DNA of 49,719 nt from positions 1-49,719 of the forward strand of contig CAKSJP010000016.1 in NCBI GenBank assembly GCA_934463425.1. Reading direction: 5' to 3'. This stretch comes from an uncultured Ruminococcus sp. (lineage in GTDB: Bacteria > Bacillota > Clostridia > Oscillospirales > Ruminococcaceae). The notes under the pieces are model-generated. The model made no database searches, was not told where the DNA came from, and worked only from the letters and a program-made list of their open reading frames with translations. Shown here one piece after another: positions 16,263 through 23,934 of the stretch (the stretch's first letter is position 1; the number at the start of each line of letters is the position of its first letter). Made by a program: the position numbers and the translations under genes.

Positions 16263-17255
16263 ATGCGAGTGAAAGATGCAGTGGCGGCCTGTCTGACAGA
16301 AGCAGCCGGACAATTTTTTTCCGGCGAAGCGCTGGCACAAAAGCTGGGCGTCAGCCGGAATGCCGTGTGGAAAGCCGTCCGCCTGCTCCAGGAAGAGGGG
16401 TTTCCCATTGAAGCAAGGAAAAAGGTGGGCTATCGATTGGCACAGGGGGTGGATCTGCTGACGGCAGAGCTGGTACGGCCGTATCTCCACAGCCGGATCC
16501 TGGGACATCCGCTGTATGTCTATCCGGAGCTTGGCTCAACCAACAACACCTGCAAGGCATTGGTGCGGGACGGCGCAAAGCACGGCACGGTGGTGGCTGC
16601 CAACTGTCAGACTGCCGGAAAAGGCAGACAGGGACGCACCTTTGTCTCTCCGGCAGGATCGGGACTGTATTTTTCCATGATTATTTCCAAGTCTGTCTCG
16701 CTCCAGGATGCGCCGCTTCTCACCGCCTGCGCCGCTGTTGCCACAGCACGCGCCATTGATGCCCTCTATGGCACACGCATCCAGATCAAGTGGGTCAATG
16801 ACCTGTATCTGGACGGCAAAAAGTGCTGCGGCATCCTCACCGAGGGCGGCGTGAGTCTGGAATCCGGCAAGCTGGAGCATGCCATCATCGGCATCGGCAT
16901 CAATATCCGGAACACCAGCATCGTCATGCCGGAAGCACTGCGGCATACGGTAACTTCACTGGAAGAATCCATGCCGGATATCCAGGTCTGCCGGGCACAG
17001 CTCCTGGCGGCAGTGCTGTACGAAATGGAACAGGCGCTCCGCGATCTGCCGGAACGGCGCTTTCTTGCAGAATACCGCAGCCGCAGCTTTCTCATCGGAC
17101 AAACGGTGGAGTTGACGAAGGATGACGGTACAGTCAAAAAGGTAGCTGTATTGGAGATCGCCGATGACTGCGGTCTGGTGGTGCGCGACAGCTTCGGCAA
17201 TGTAGAAACGCTCCACGCCGGAGAAGTGCACATCGGCGCAAAGGGATTAAAGTAA
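16263..17255 (+). CDS. birA: Bifunctional biotin-[acetyl-CoA-carboxylase] ligase / biotin operon repressor
   Basis: BirA makes biotinyl-AMP and transfers biotin to carboxylase carrier lysines; group II enzymes also repress biotin genes. The 330 residues include an N-terminal winged helix (FFSGEALAQKLGVSRNAVWK, about residues 17-50), so this is the bifunctional type. The ligase core has the biotinyl-AMP loop GKGRQGRTFVSPAGSGLY, the substrate site IQIKWVNDLYLDGKKCCGIL and GIGINI. The C-terminal SH3-like domain is complete (about 275-328). The SD is AGGAG about 11 nt before ATG. No biotin biosynthesis genes are nearby. Confidence 0.95.
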   Translation: MRVKDAVAACLTEAAGQFFSGEALAQKLGVSRNAVWKAVRLLQEEGFPIEARKKVGYRLAQGVDLLTAELVRPYLHSRILGHPLYVYPELGSTNNTCKALVRDGAKHGTVVAANCQTAGKGRQGRTFVSPAGSGLYFSMIISKSVSLQDAPLLTACAAVATARAIDALYGTRIQIKWVNDLYLDGKKCCGILTEGGVSLESGKLEHAIIGIGINIRNTSIVMPEALRHTVTSLEESMPDIQVCRAQLLAAVLYEMEQALRDLPERRFLAEYRSRSFLIGQTVELTKDDGTVKKVAVLEIADDCGLVVRDSFGNVETLHAGEVHIGAKGLK

Positions 17256-17346
17256 AATATGAAATGCTATACAGCTGATCTGATGGGCATTAACCATTTA
17301 CATCGCAAAAATTCCGGTGATTTTTACAGAAAGTGAGAATGCAAGA

Positions 17347-18120
17347 GTGAGAAAGAACATCATTCATCATCTTTTTTCTATAGCAGCTTTATGTGCTGTT
17401 GTTTTTACAAATACAATCTGGCTGACAGGCTGTGTTATTTATGACAGTAAAGATTTAGCAAAATTTGCGAAAGAGCAGCTATACGAAAAGTATGGAGAAG
17501 AGTTCGAAGTGAAAACTATCATGGATTCTCATCGAACAATTGCATATCCAGTAAATGATCCTGATTTATTGTTTGAGGTGTATAGCCTGATTGAAACACG
17601 TGGCGGAAAAGATGATTATATTCAATCGATCATTGGAGACCAATACAAGAAAATCGTGGAAAAAACCTTCGCCGATGTCAATTTGTATTTTTACATTGAT
17701 GTAGATGTTCCGAGCATTCCGTTTAAAGAAAAAGAAATCAAGAATACGAATATCACAATTGAAGAATACAATGATGAGATGTCTGCATATAGCATTCATC
17801 CAACAATTGTTTTATATTTATCTTCTGATTTTTTAGATTGTTACAGTAATGAGGAATTATATTCCTATATTCAAAGCATTGTTTCTGATACAAATCTTGA
17901 TTATTTAAGGATTGATTTTATATTACTGGAGGATGAGAAAACTGTAGAAGAATATTATAGCGAGTATCCCTCCCTTTCTTGTAATTCAAGTCTAATTGGA
18001 TTTCTGGACGAAAAGTATGAGCGAGTGGCACAAGGTGCCGAGCAAGGTATTTGGAAAATGAGTATTGATGAATTTAATCAAAAAATGGAGGAGATTAGAG
18101 AAGATGAGTTATACAGATAA
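17347..18120 (+). CDS. Putative lipoprotein of an AT-rich island
   Basis: Not recognised. From the GTG at 17347 the 257-residue product starts VRKNIIHHLFSIAALCAVVF and has a lipobox IWLTGC with the lipidated Cys at about residue 29, so it should be an exported lipoprotein. The mature part is acidic, mixed alpha/beta, with aromatic-rich strands (NLYFYIDVDV, PTIVLYLSSDFLDCY). GTG at 17317 would add ten residues, and neither start has a strong SD. The DNA is clearly more AT-rich than birA or the AIM24 gene, and codon use favours A/T third positions, suggesting transfer. The downstream gene overlaps by 17 nt. Confidence 0.65.
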   Translation: MRKNIIHHLFSIAALCAVVFTNTIWLTGCVIYDSKDLAKFAKEQLYEKYGEEFEVKTIMDSHRTIAYPVNDPDLLFEVYSLIETRGGKDDYIQSIIGDQYKKIVEKTFADVNLYFYIDVDVPSIPFKEKEIKNTNITIEEYNDEMSAYSIHPTIVLYLSSDFLDCYSNEELYSYIQSIVSDTNLDYLRIDFILLEDEKTVEEYYSEYPSLSCNSSLIGFLDEKYERVAQGAEQGIWKMSIDEFNQKMEEIREDELYR

Positions 18121-18538
18121 GGAAATGCAGATTTCCACACAAATTGCATATATGAATATTACCAACTTCCAGATTGATGATTATGCTGATAAACATAATG
18201 GAGAATATCCGACCATTCGAGAAATTCTAACTGATTCAAAATATGGGCAAGATATCTGCAATGCCTTTATGCAAAGAATCGATGATTCCGCAACATATGT
18301 TTCCGGTTACAATGATTATGATTTGGACAGTATTGAAGGACAGCAATTAGCAAAGGCACAAGAAATTTTAGATAATATTATTAACGGTGAGGAATCATAT
18401 GCGAATTGGAAAATCACATATGTAAAGGATGATAATAAAACAACCGGAATGTATGGCTGTCTAAGAGGGATAATACAAAGCACCGGGCGCAGAAGAAACC
18501 AAAATGCCCCAGGGACAGCGCATTCAAAAGCAATCTGA
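18104..18538 (+). CDS. Hypothetical protein, possibly C-terminally altered
   Basis: Not recognised. The ATG at 18104 sits behind GGAGGAG inside the preceding lipoprotein gene, giving 144 residues starting MSYTDKEMQISTQIAYMNIT. The first 110 residues look like an ordinary cytosolic helical protein with PTIREILTDSKYGQDICNAF. The last 30 (from about GMYGCLRGII through RRRNQNAPGTAHSKAI) coincide with a jump to GC-rich DNA and look unlike the rest. The original end was probably lost when the island joined the flanking chromosome. No signal peptide is seen. It is probably co-translated with the lipoprotein; a pair such as effector and immunity is conceivable but unsupported. Confidence 0.5.
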   Translation: MSYTDKEMQISTQIAYMNITNFQIDDYADKHNGEYPTIREILTDSKYGQDICNAFMQRIDDSATYVSGYNDYDLDSIEGQQLAKAQEILDNIINGEESYANWKITYVKDDNKTTGMYGCLRGIIQSTGRRRNQNAPGTAHSKAI

Positions 18539-18604
18539 CACAAGGACTGCCGACAGTCCTGGCAGTATTGCTTCCACCATATTACAAAACAGGAGGATAT
18601 TATT

Positions 18605-19282
18605 ATGCAGTATCAAATTCAAGGACAGCCCTATCCGGTTGTTGCACTGACTGTAGACCCGAACGAAACTGTGGTCTGCCAAAAGGGCGCAATGGCATGG
18701 ATGACACCCAATATGGAAATGCAGACAAAGGGCGGCGGACTGGGCAAAATGTTCAGCCGGGCATTTACCGGGGAATCCATGTTCCAGAATCTCTACACCG
18801 CACGGGGCAGCCAGGGCATGATCGCCTTTGCATCCGCAGTGCCGGGAGAGATCATGCCGGTGCAGATCGACAGCCAGCATGCCATTGTTGCGCAGAAATC
18901 AGCATTTCTGGCATCTGATGCCGGCGTAAACTTTGAGCTGTTCTTTCAGAAGAAGATCGCCGGCGGTTTCTTCGGCGGCGAAGGCTTTATTATGCAGAAA
19001 TTCACCGGAAACGGCATGCTGTTTCTGGAGATCGACGGCAGCGTTGTACCATATGACCTGGCACCGGGACAGTCTATGATGGTGGATACCGGCAATCTGG
19101 CTGCTATGGAAGCTACCTGCACCCTGGACGTAGAAATGGTCAAGGGCGTGGGCAATATGCTGCTGGGCGGCGAGGGGCTGTTCAACACCAAGATCACCGG
19201 CCCGGGACGCATCTGGCTCCAGACCCTGCCGCTGTCCGGTCTCGCCGGCGCACTGGCAAAGGTGATGCCGTCAAAGGGATAA
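18605..19282 (+). CDS. AIM24 / TIGR00266 family protein
   Basis: A 225-residue member of the bacterial AIM24 family, a trimeric beta-roll fold of unknown biochemical role. The family pattern is visible: VCQKGAMAWMTPNMEMQTKG near the N-terminus, AFTGESMFQNLYTARGSQGM, then VNFELFFQKKIAGGFFGGEG and GNGMLFLEIDGSV. ACAGGAGGATATTATT precedes the ATG. It stands alone between the AT-rich island and a strong terminator hairpin that is nearly identical to one at 25671-25719. No promoter could be read confidently, because the 66 nt upstream contain only a GGACTG/CAGTCC hairpin. Confidence 0.9.
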   Translation: MQYQIQGQPYPVVALTVDPNETVVCQKGAMAWMTPNMEMQTKGGGLGKMFSRAFTGESMFQNLYTARGSQGMIAFASAVPGEIMPVQIDSQHAIVAQKSAFLASDAGVNFELFFQKKIAGGFFGGEGFIMQKFTGNGMLFLEIDGSVVPYDLAPGQSMMVDTGNLAAMEATCTLDVEMVKGVGNMLLGGEGLFNTKITGPGRIWLQTLPLSGLAGALAKVMPSKG

Positions 19283-19310
19283 GCGGACGGCAAAACCGAT
19301 CAGGATCAAC

Positions 19311-19358
19311 AAAACCGCATTGCTTTCGGGAACATTCCCGGCGGCAATGCGGTTTTTT
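19311..19358 (+). terminator. Terminator hairpin beside TA unit 1
   Basis: AAAACCGCATTGC pairs with GCAATGCGGTTTT around a TTCGGGAACATTCCCGG inner stem, followed by TTTTTTG. An inverted near-identical copy (one base different in the loop region) is at 25671-25719. Confidence 0.85.
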
Positions 19359-19373
19359 GTGTGCTTGTGTGAT

Positions 19374-19401
19374 TTGACAAATATCAGCATATGTGTATAC
19401 T
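19374..19401 (+). promoter_or_regulatory. Toxin promoter, TA unit 1
   Basis: TTGACA (19374-19379), 16-bp spacer, TATACT (19396-19401). The first 30 nt of the expected transcript, around CTGAGGGCTTATCGTAACGG, are the same as in TA unit 2. Confidence 0.75.
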
Positions 19402-19498
19402 GAAAATCTGAGGGCTTATCGTAACGGTAGGCGGCTCGCTATCCTTGGGCGAGTCTGCCGTCGCCATTTCCGCTGGGCGACGGGCTGGTTTGTTTCTG

Positions 19499-19528
19499 CT
19501 CCCACTGTGCATTTGCAGCAGATGGGAG
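19499..19528 (+). promoter_or_regulatory. SD-sequestering hairpin, TA unit 1
   Basis: CTCCCA (19499-19504) pairs with TGGGAG (19523-19528), which is the Shine-Dalgarno of the toxin. Equivalent stems precede both other toxins. Confidence 0.65.
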
Positions 19529-19537
19529 GTGACAGCG

Positions 19538-19672
19538 ATGATGGAACAGTTTGTTACATTCGACGATTTAATGCAGCTTGGAGAGGCTTTGATTTCTCTG
19601 GCAACGCTTATCGTCCTTGTTTATTATAATCATAAAAACAGCAAGCATCAAAGCGAAGAAAAGAAAAAGTAA
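19538..19672 (+). CDS. Type I toxin-like small hydrophobic peptide (unit 1)
   Basis: The 44-residue peptide starts MMEQFVTFDDLMQLGEA. It has one hydrophobic helix ALISLATLIVLVYY (about 17-30) and a basic hydrophilic tail (YNHKNSKHQSEEKKK). Size, helix and Lys-rich tail match Firmicutes holin-like type I toxins (TxpA/BsrG-like), which insert in the inner membrane when overproduced. GGGAGGT lies seven nt before ATG and is buried in a hairpin. The last few codons and the 3' UTR are covered by a convergent antisense RNA. Toxin 2 (25249-25377) shares TF-DL-LG and YYNHKN, so they are homologues. Toxicity is inferred. Confidence 0.75.
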   Translation: MMEQFVTFDDLMQLGEALISLATLIVLVYYNHKNSKHQSEEKKK

Positions 19673-19755
19673 CCGCCCTGGCTTCCAACACATGGCGGTT
19701 ACTTTGTAACTAAAATCTGTGGGAGTATACCGCTTGCTTGGTAAGCTCTCTTTCT
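19660..19755 (-). ncRNA. Antisense antitoxin RNA, TA unit 1
   Basis: The predicted transcript of about 95 nt starts just after the promoter at 19762-19790. Its 5' part (AGAGAGCTTACCAAGCAAGC) is shared with the RNAs at 25167 and 25542. It ends at AGTAACCGCC/GGCGGTTACT followed by TTTTTC. It is fully complementary to the toxin mRNA 3' end. Ends are estimated from promoter and terminator. Confidence 0.7.
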
Positions 19756-19761
19756 GTTTTT

Positions 19762-19790
19762 ATTATACTATGTCATGCCTCTTTTGTCAA
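19762..19790 (-). promoter_or_regulatory. Antitoxin RNA promoter, TA unit 1
   Basis: On the minus strand TTGACA (complement of 19785-19790), a 17-bp spacer and a perfect TATAAT (complement of 19762-19767), stronger than the toxin promoter. It lies 13 nt after the GH8 stop codon. Confidence 0.8.
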
Positions 19791-19802
19791 GGGGCTTTTT
19801 GT

Positions 19803-21197
19803 TTACCCATTCAGCACCTGCCGCAGCCGGCAGAGATCCAGCCCGTTGACGACACCGTCCGCGTGCAGGTCTGCCTGCTCAGTCTGCGCCTCGGTCAGCG
19901 TCTTGCTACGGAGCAGATACCGGAGCAGCAGCACCATGTCCCCCATGGTCACGCTGCCGTCCAGATTCACATCTCCCTTTGTCCCGGTCTCCCCTGCTTC
20001 CGGCACCTGCCAGGCATCGGCATCCACAATGAGACACAGCATCTTGATGGTGTCCCCGAAGTACACGTCATCCCCATAGTTCACCACGCAGTCCCGGAGC
20101 TGTGCGTTCCAGTCGGCATCCGCGCTGTATTTTGCCGCCACAAGGAACGGCGCAGTAAAGCAGAGGTCGTTATAATCCGCGGTGGGTTCTCCATCCAGGG
20201 TATAGCCTGCCATGATTTCCCACGGGTCGCCGCCGGTCTGTTTTTGTATAAACTGGTTCAGTGCATCCACGCACTTTCTCGCCGCCGGATTGTTCTCTGC
20301 ATCCATGCCGATGCGCCACGGCACGCGGCAGCTGTTATAGCCGTACTGTCCGTCGGTCACATCTTCCAAATAGTTTTCCGGCGCAGGCTGATAGCCGCCC
20401 TTGCCGTCGGGAATGAGAAAGTCCGGGAGCAGTCCTGTGCCGTAGGTGTCCACCATGCTGTCAATGATGGCGTTGGTGCTGTCATAGACCTTTGTCCAGC
20501 GGTCGTCCCCGGAAACCGACGCAAACACAGGCAAATATTGTAGAATAAAGTCAGACGCCCGTGTTGCGCCGTAGTATTTGCTGCCGGCGCTTTCCCCATA
20601 AGTCCAGTCGCCCAGGCTCAGTGTCCAGGTCTCCTGGTTCACCTCATAGGTCATGATGTCTCCGATCACCGCTTTTCCCATGGCGGCATAGTCGAAGCTG
20701 CCGTCACTGCCCCAGACCTTGTCCGCCAGAAGCAGGGCGTAGGCGATATCCATGTCCCCGTCTGTGGCAGAGTCTGCGCCGTCCGTCTCAGTCAGGGCTT
20801 TGCCGTTGTCGCTCTGCTGCCATGCCATGAGATGCGGCCCGATCTCGCTGGGGTGCGCCTGGTAGTACCGCACCATGCCGTCAAAGATCGCTCTGGCATC
20901 CGGGTCATAGTCCGCCATGGAAACGGCGATGAGCATGCCATAGCCGTGCGCTTCAGAAACCGTCACCGGCACGGCTTCGCCGCCGCTGTAGGTATCCTCG
21001 CTGTAGTACACATAGTACTGGGTCTCGTCTGTCACATAGGCATTCTGCCGCACATATTTCGACTTCCATTCCTGGTAGAATGCGATCATGTCGGCGGTCT
21101 TGTCGGCGGTCTCTGCCGCGGCACACAAAGGCGCAGCAGCGGAAATGGTCAATCCTGCCGCAAGCAGCAGAGCGGCGAAACGCTGTCTTTTTTTCAT
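19803..21197 (-). CDS. Glycoside hydrolase family 8 endoglucanase with C-terminal dockerin
   Basis: A cellulosomal inverting beta-glucanase, secreted. The 464 residues comprise a signal peptide (MKKRQRFAALLLAAGLTISA, cleavage near LCAAAE), a GH8 (alpha/alpha)6 domain (about 35-395) and a C-terminal type I dockerin (about 408-464: GDVNLDGSVTMGDMVLLLRY and DLHADGVVNGLDLCRLRQ). The GH8 proton donor is E82 in SEAHGYGM, and the family signature SATDGDMDIAYALL holds catalytic-site Asp residues near 146-150. GH8 covers endoglucanases, lichenases, chitosanases and xylanases; a cellulase or mixed-linkage glucanase is likeliest in this setting. The start has AAAAAGGAGAA and lies 24 nt after the TPR gene, suggesting co-transcription. 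Confidence 0.93.
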   Translation of the reverse strand: MKKRQRFAALLLAAGLTISAAAPLCAAAETADKTADMIAFYQEWKSKYVRQNAYVTDETQYYVYYSEDTYSGGEAVPVTVSEAHGYGMLIAVSMADYDPDARAIFDGMVRYYQAHPSEIGPHLMAWQQSDNGKALTETDGADSATDGDMDIAYALLLADKVWGSDGSFDYAAMGKAVIGDIMTYEVNQETWTLSLGDWTYGESAGSKYYGATRASDFILQYLPVFASVSGDDRWTKVYDSTNAIIDSMVDTYGTGLLPDFLIPDGKGGYQPAPENYLEDVTDGQYGYNSCRVPWRIGMDAENNPAARKCVDALNQFIQKQTGGDPWEIMAGYTLDGEPTADYNDLCFTAPFLVAAKYSADADWNAQLRDCVVNYGDDVYFGDTIKMLCLIVDADAWQVPEAGETGTKGDVNLDGSVTMGDMVLLLRYLLRSKTLTEAQTEQADLHADGVVNGLDLCRLRQVLNG

Positions 21198-21221
21198 GTC
21201 CGTTCTCCTTTTTGTCGTGGT

Positions 21222-23564
21222 TCAGAGCTCCAGCGGAATGCCGCTGAGGGGTGTTTCTCCGCAGGCTTTTTCTGCATCCTCCAGTGTGCCGTAGCCATAT
21301 GCCCGGACGGTCTCCGCCATCGTGAGGCAGGTCAGATTCTCGCCTGCCTGGTGCAGAGAGACCACCCATCTGCCGTAGCCGTACAGCACTTCAAAGGGGT
21401 ACACTGAAAGTTCCCCCCGGAGATAGGTCTCATAAGAGGTCTGCGCCGGGGAATCCTCTGCCGTGTGAATGACTCTGGCGCGGGATGCCAGATGGGGGTA
21501 CTGCGCCGCAAATTCCTCCATCCACGGGATCTGAATGGCGATGATCGCCTCCCGGAGCCGGACAAATTCCGGGGAGAGCGCCGGAAGCTGATCGGCAAAG
21601 GCGGCATATTCTGCCGGGTCGGTGCTCTCCATCATCCGGGCATACTTTTCCATAATGAGATTGCGTCCGGCATCTGCCGCCGCCTGGAATGCCGCAAGCC
21701 ACTGCTCCAGCAGTTCCTCCTCCCAGGGCAGATACTGGCTGCGGCGCATGATGGAAAAGGTCTCCCAGTCATCCTGGCAGGCAGCCCGTCCGCCCATGCC
21801 CTGCACCTTGTCAAATGTACGAAATTCCAGTTCCGCCAGGCGCTCTACTGTGGCTTTGTGCTGTTCCAGTGCCTGTGCCTGCGCCGCCAGTTCTCCGGCG
21901 GTATCCGCCAGGAATGCGCCGGCGTTTTCTTGTGGTTTTTTCTCCATGTCTGCGGTCTCCTTTCTGATGCGGCTGCAAATAGACTCGATATACCGGCTGC
22001 CGTCCTCTGCCGGAGACAGACACAGCAGCTGTTTCAATTCCTGCGCCAGTGCCGCGCCGCCGGGCAGTTCTCCGGTACTGCGCAGCAGCCATTTTTCATA
22101 GGGTGCATAGCTGCCGCAGAGCAGGTGCTTCGCCTGCATAGCGGCTTTGCAGAACTCCGCCAGATACAGCTGTGCCGTGGGGATATCGTCCCGGCGGCGC
22201 ATCCGGGTGTAGTTATACTGTCCGCACTGCGCCATGCGTCCCAATGCCTGCGCCAGAAGCCGCAGCCGCACCTCTTCGGGATAGCCCAGTGCCAGCCGGC
22301 GGCGCACGGCGGAAAATGTTCCGGCATCGTCCCGGAACACTGCGCCGCTGCATGCCGCCGCAAGCATGCCGTCCTGGACGGCAAGCCATTCCGATTCTGT
22401 CTCCGGCACGCCGGGTGCCCCCAACAGCCGCCGGAAAAAGGCACTCTGCCGGCACACGCCCACTCTGCCCTCTGCTTCGGGCATTTCTGTCCGGGTGATG
22501 CCATAATAGCTTTTGGGCAGGGCAGCATAGGCGTTCCGCAGCTGCTGCACCGTCTCTTCCGGGAGATCGTCGGGAATCCAGATACAGAATCCTGCACCGA
22601 AATCATGGTCACGGGACAGTGCATCGTCATAGCCCAGGCACTCCGAACCCTCTCCGGCAAGTCCCACGGCAAGATGCGGCAGAATATCCCCGAAGCTGCG
22701 CTCCAGCATAGGCGCGCCAAAGGCCTCGTAATACTTCCGGCAAAGCTCCAGGCCGGAAAGCGCCGGACGGCTGCCGCCCAGTCTGGCATAGGTGCGCGTC
22801 AGATTGTCCGAGACGATGGCATAGAAATTATTTTGCCCCATATGCAGCTTGATCTCCGGCAGGGCTTTTTCATAGGCATCCGCCGCTTCGGCATACTTTC
22901 CCTGCTGATAATAGGCATCGCCGAACCCGGCGAGGACGGCGCTGTAGTGGAAATCCGAGGGCGTTTTTCCGGCAAGGATGCGGTCTGCCTGTTCCAGATA
23001 GGTGAGTGCTTCCTCCGTCCGGCGCAGCCGGAGCAGGGACACCGCCAGATTTGCCGCAGAGATAGCGGTTCGTGTCTGGTCGGGGTCGTGTTTTACCAGG
23101 ACGAGCGCCTGTTTCAGGCAGGAGCAGGCCTGCTCCCACTGTTCCGTTTCCTGATAGAGCAGCGCCAGGTTATTCCACAGGCTGGCAACTCTGCCATCTG
23201 TGGGCGGCAAAAGCCGCTGATAAAGCCGCTGCACCGTCTCATAGGCGGCAAAGGCATCAGCATGCTTTCCGGCGGCGCGGTAGGCGTTGGCACAGTTCAG
23301 CAGTGTGGTGGCATAAGAGATGCTGTCGGTCTCTCCGGCATCCTCAAACAGAGCACGGGCTTTTGCGGCAGTGTCCAGTGCCTGAGGGAACTTGCCGCAG
23401 TCCCGGTAAAAGCCGATCTGTTCATTGCGCAGGAGCTTTTCGCTTTCGGTGTCCTGGGCTGTCTGTGCCTGGGCAATGGCCTGGGTGAGATAGGTTTCCG
23501 CCTCATCCAGGCGGCACTGGTGCAGCAGGGTGTCCAGGTGGGAAAGGATTTCTCGTATCTGCAT
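21222..23564 (-). CDS. TPR protein fused to DUF4037 and DUF4125 domains
   Basis: The 780-residue cytosolic protein has at least five tetratricopeptide repeats (about 1-265, for example AYETVQRLYQRLLPPTDGRV and GDAYYQQGKYAEAADAYEKA). A DUF4037-type domain follows (about 280-540), recognisable by GSECLGYDDALSRDHDFGAG with nucleotidyltransferase-like acidic residues. A C-terminal DUF4125-type domain (about 590-780) includes IQIPWMEEFAAQYPHLASRA and FEVLYGYGRWVVSLH. Domain names are from memory of these families, whose biochemical role is unknown to me. The start MQIREILSHLDTLLHQ follows AGAAAGAAG; an upstream ATG gives 15 unlikely extra residues. It is probably co-transcribed with the GH8 gene, 24 nt downstream. 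Confidence 0.8.
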   Translation of the reverse strand: MQIREILSHLDTLLHQCRLDEAETYLTQAIAQAQTAQDTESEKLLRNEQIGFYRDCGKFPQALDTAAKARALFEDAGETDSISYATTLLNCANAYRAAGKHADAFAAYETVQRLYQRLLPPTDGRVASLWNNLALLYQETEQWEQACSCLKQALVLVKHDPDQTRTAISAANLAVSLLRLRRTEEALTYLEQADRILAGKTPSDFHYSAVLAGFGDAYYQQGKYAEAADAYEKALPEIKLHMGQNNFYAIVSDNLTRTYARLGGSRPALSGLELCRKYYEAFGAPMLERSFGDILPHLAVGLAGEGSECLGYDDALSRDHDFGAGFCIWIPDDLPEETVQQLRNAYAALPKSYYGITRTEMPEAEGRVGVCRQSAFFRRLLGAPGVPETESEWLAVQDGMLAAACSGAVFRDDAGTFSAVRRRLALGYPEEVRLRLLAQALGRMAQCGQYNYTRMRRRDDIPTAQLYLAEFCKAAMQAKHLLCGSYAPYEKWLLRSTGELPGGAALAQELKQLLCLSPAEDGSRYIESICSRIRKETADMEKKPQENAGAFLADTAGELAAQAQALEQHKATVERLAELEFRTFDKVQGMGGRAACQDDWETFSIMRRSQYLPWEEELLEQWLAAFQAAADAGRNLIMEKYARMMESTDPAEYAAFADQLPALSPEFVRLREAIIAIQIPWMEEFAAQYPHLASRARVIHTAEDSPAQTSYETYLRGELSVYPFEVLYGYGRWVVSLHQAGENLTCLTMAETVRAYGYGTLEDAEKACGETPLSGIPLEL

Positions 23565-23644
23565 AGGCGTTCTTCTTTCTTCGGATATAACAAAGTGAAC
23601 AGAGGGCAAAGCGTCCAGTGTTCACTTGAGGTTGGGTATTTTTG

Positions 23645-23905
23645 TTTGGAAAATCCAATATAAGCATCCTCTTTTAGAGGAGGTGGCACGCAGTGCCGGA
23701 GGCGTCACACTGCCAGTTGTATGATACATCGCTGTTCAAATTGACAATACATTGCCTTACAGGATAAGGATAAGCGGTAAGCTTTTTTTGAAATCCCCCT
23801 GTCAGCTACGCTGACATCCCCCTTTTCAAGGGGGACTAAATACTCCTCTGCCCTGTCGGGCATCTCGGGCGAACGATGTTCGCCCCTACGGTGTATGTAA
23901 TATTA
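23645..23905. repeat. Dispersed palindromic repeat cluster 3
   Basis: It contains CCTCTTTTAGAGGAGG, GGCACGCAGTGCCGGAGG, CCCCCTGTCAGCTACGCTGAC, CCCCCTTTTCAAGGGGG, CTGCCCTGTCGGGCATCTC and GGGCGAACGATGTTCGCCCC. The remaining 370-nt gap between the aldose-epimerase gene and the TPR gene holds no gene. Confidence 0.85.
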
Positions 23906-23934
23906 CAATATCGAAAAGCAGCGTCAAGAAATGT

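Noticed and set aside
21465..23663. Long plus-strand frame opposite the TPR-DUF4037-DUF4125 gene
   Set aside because: It shows no domain pattern and runs into repeat cluster 3. The minus-strand gene has consistent TPR repeats and a normal start.
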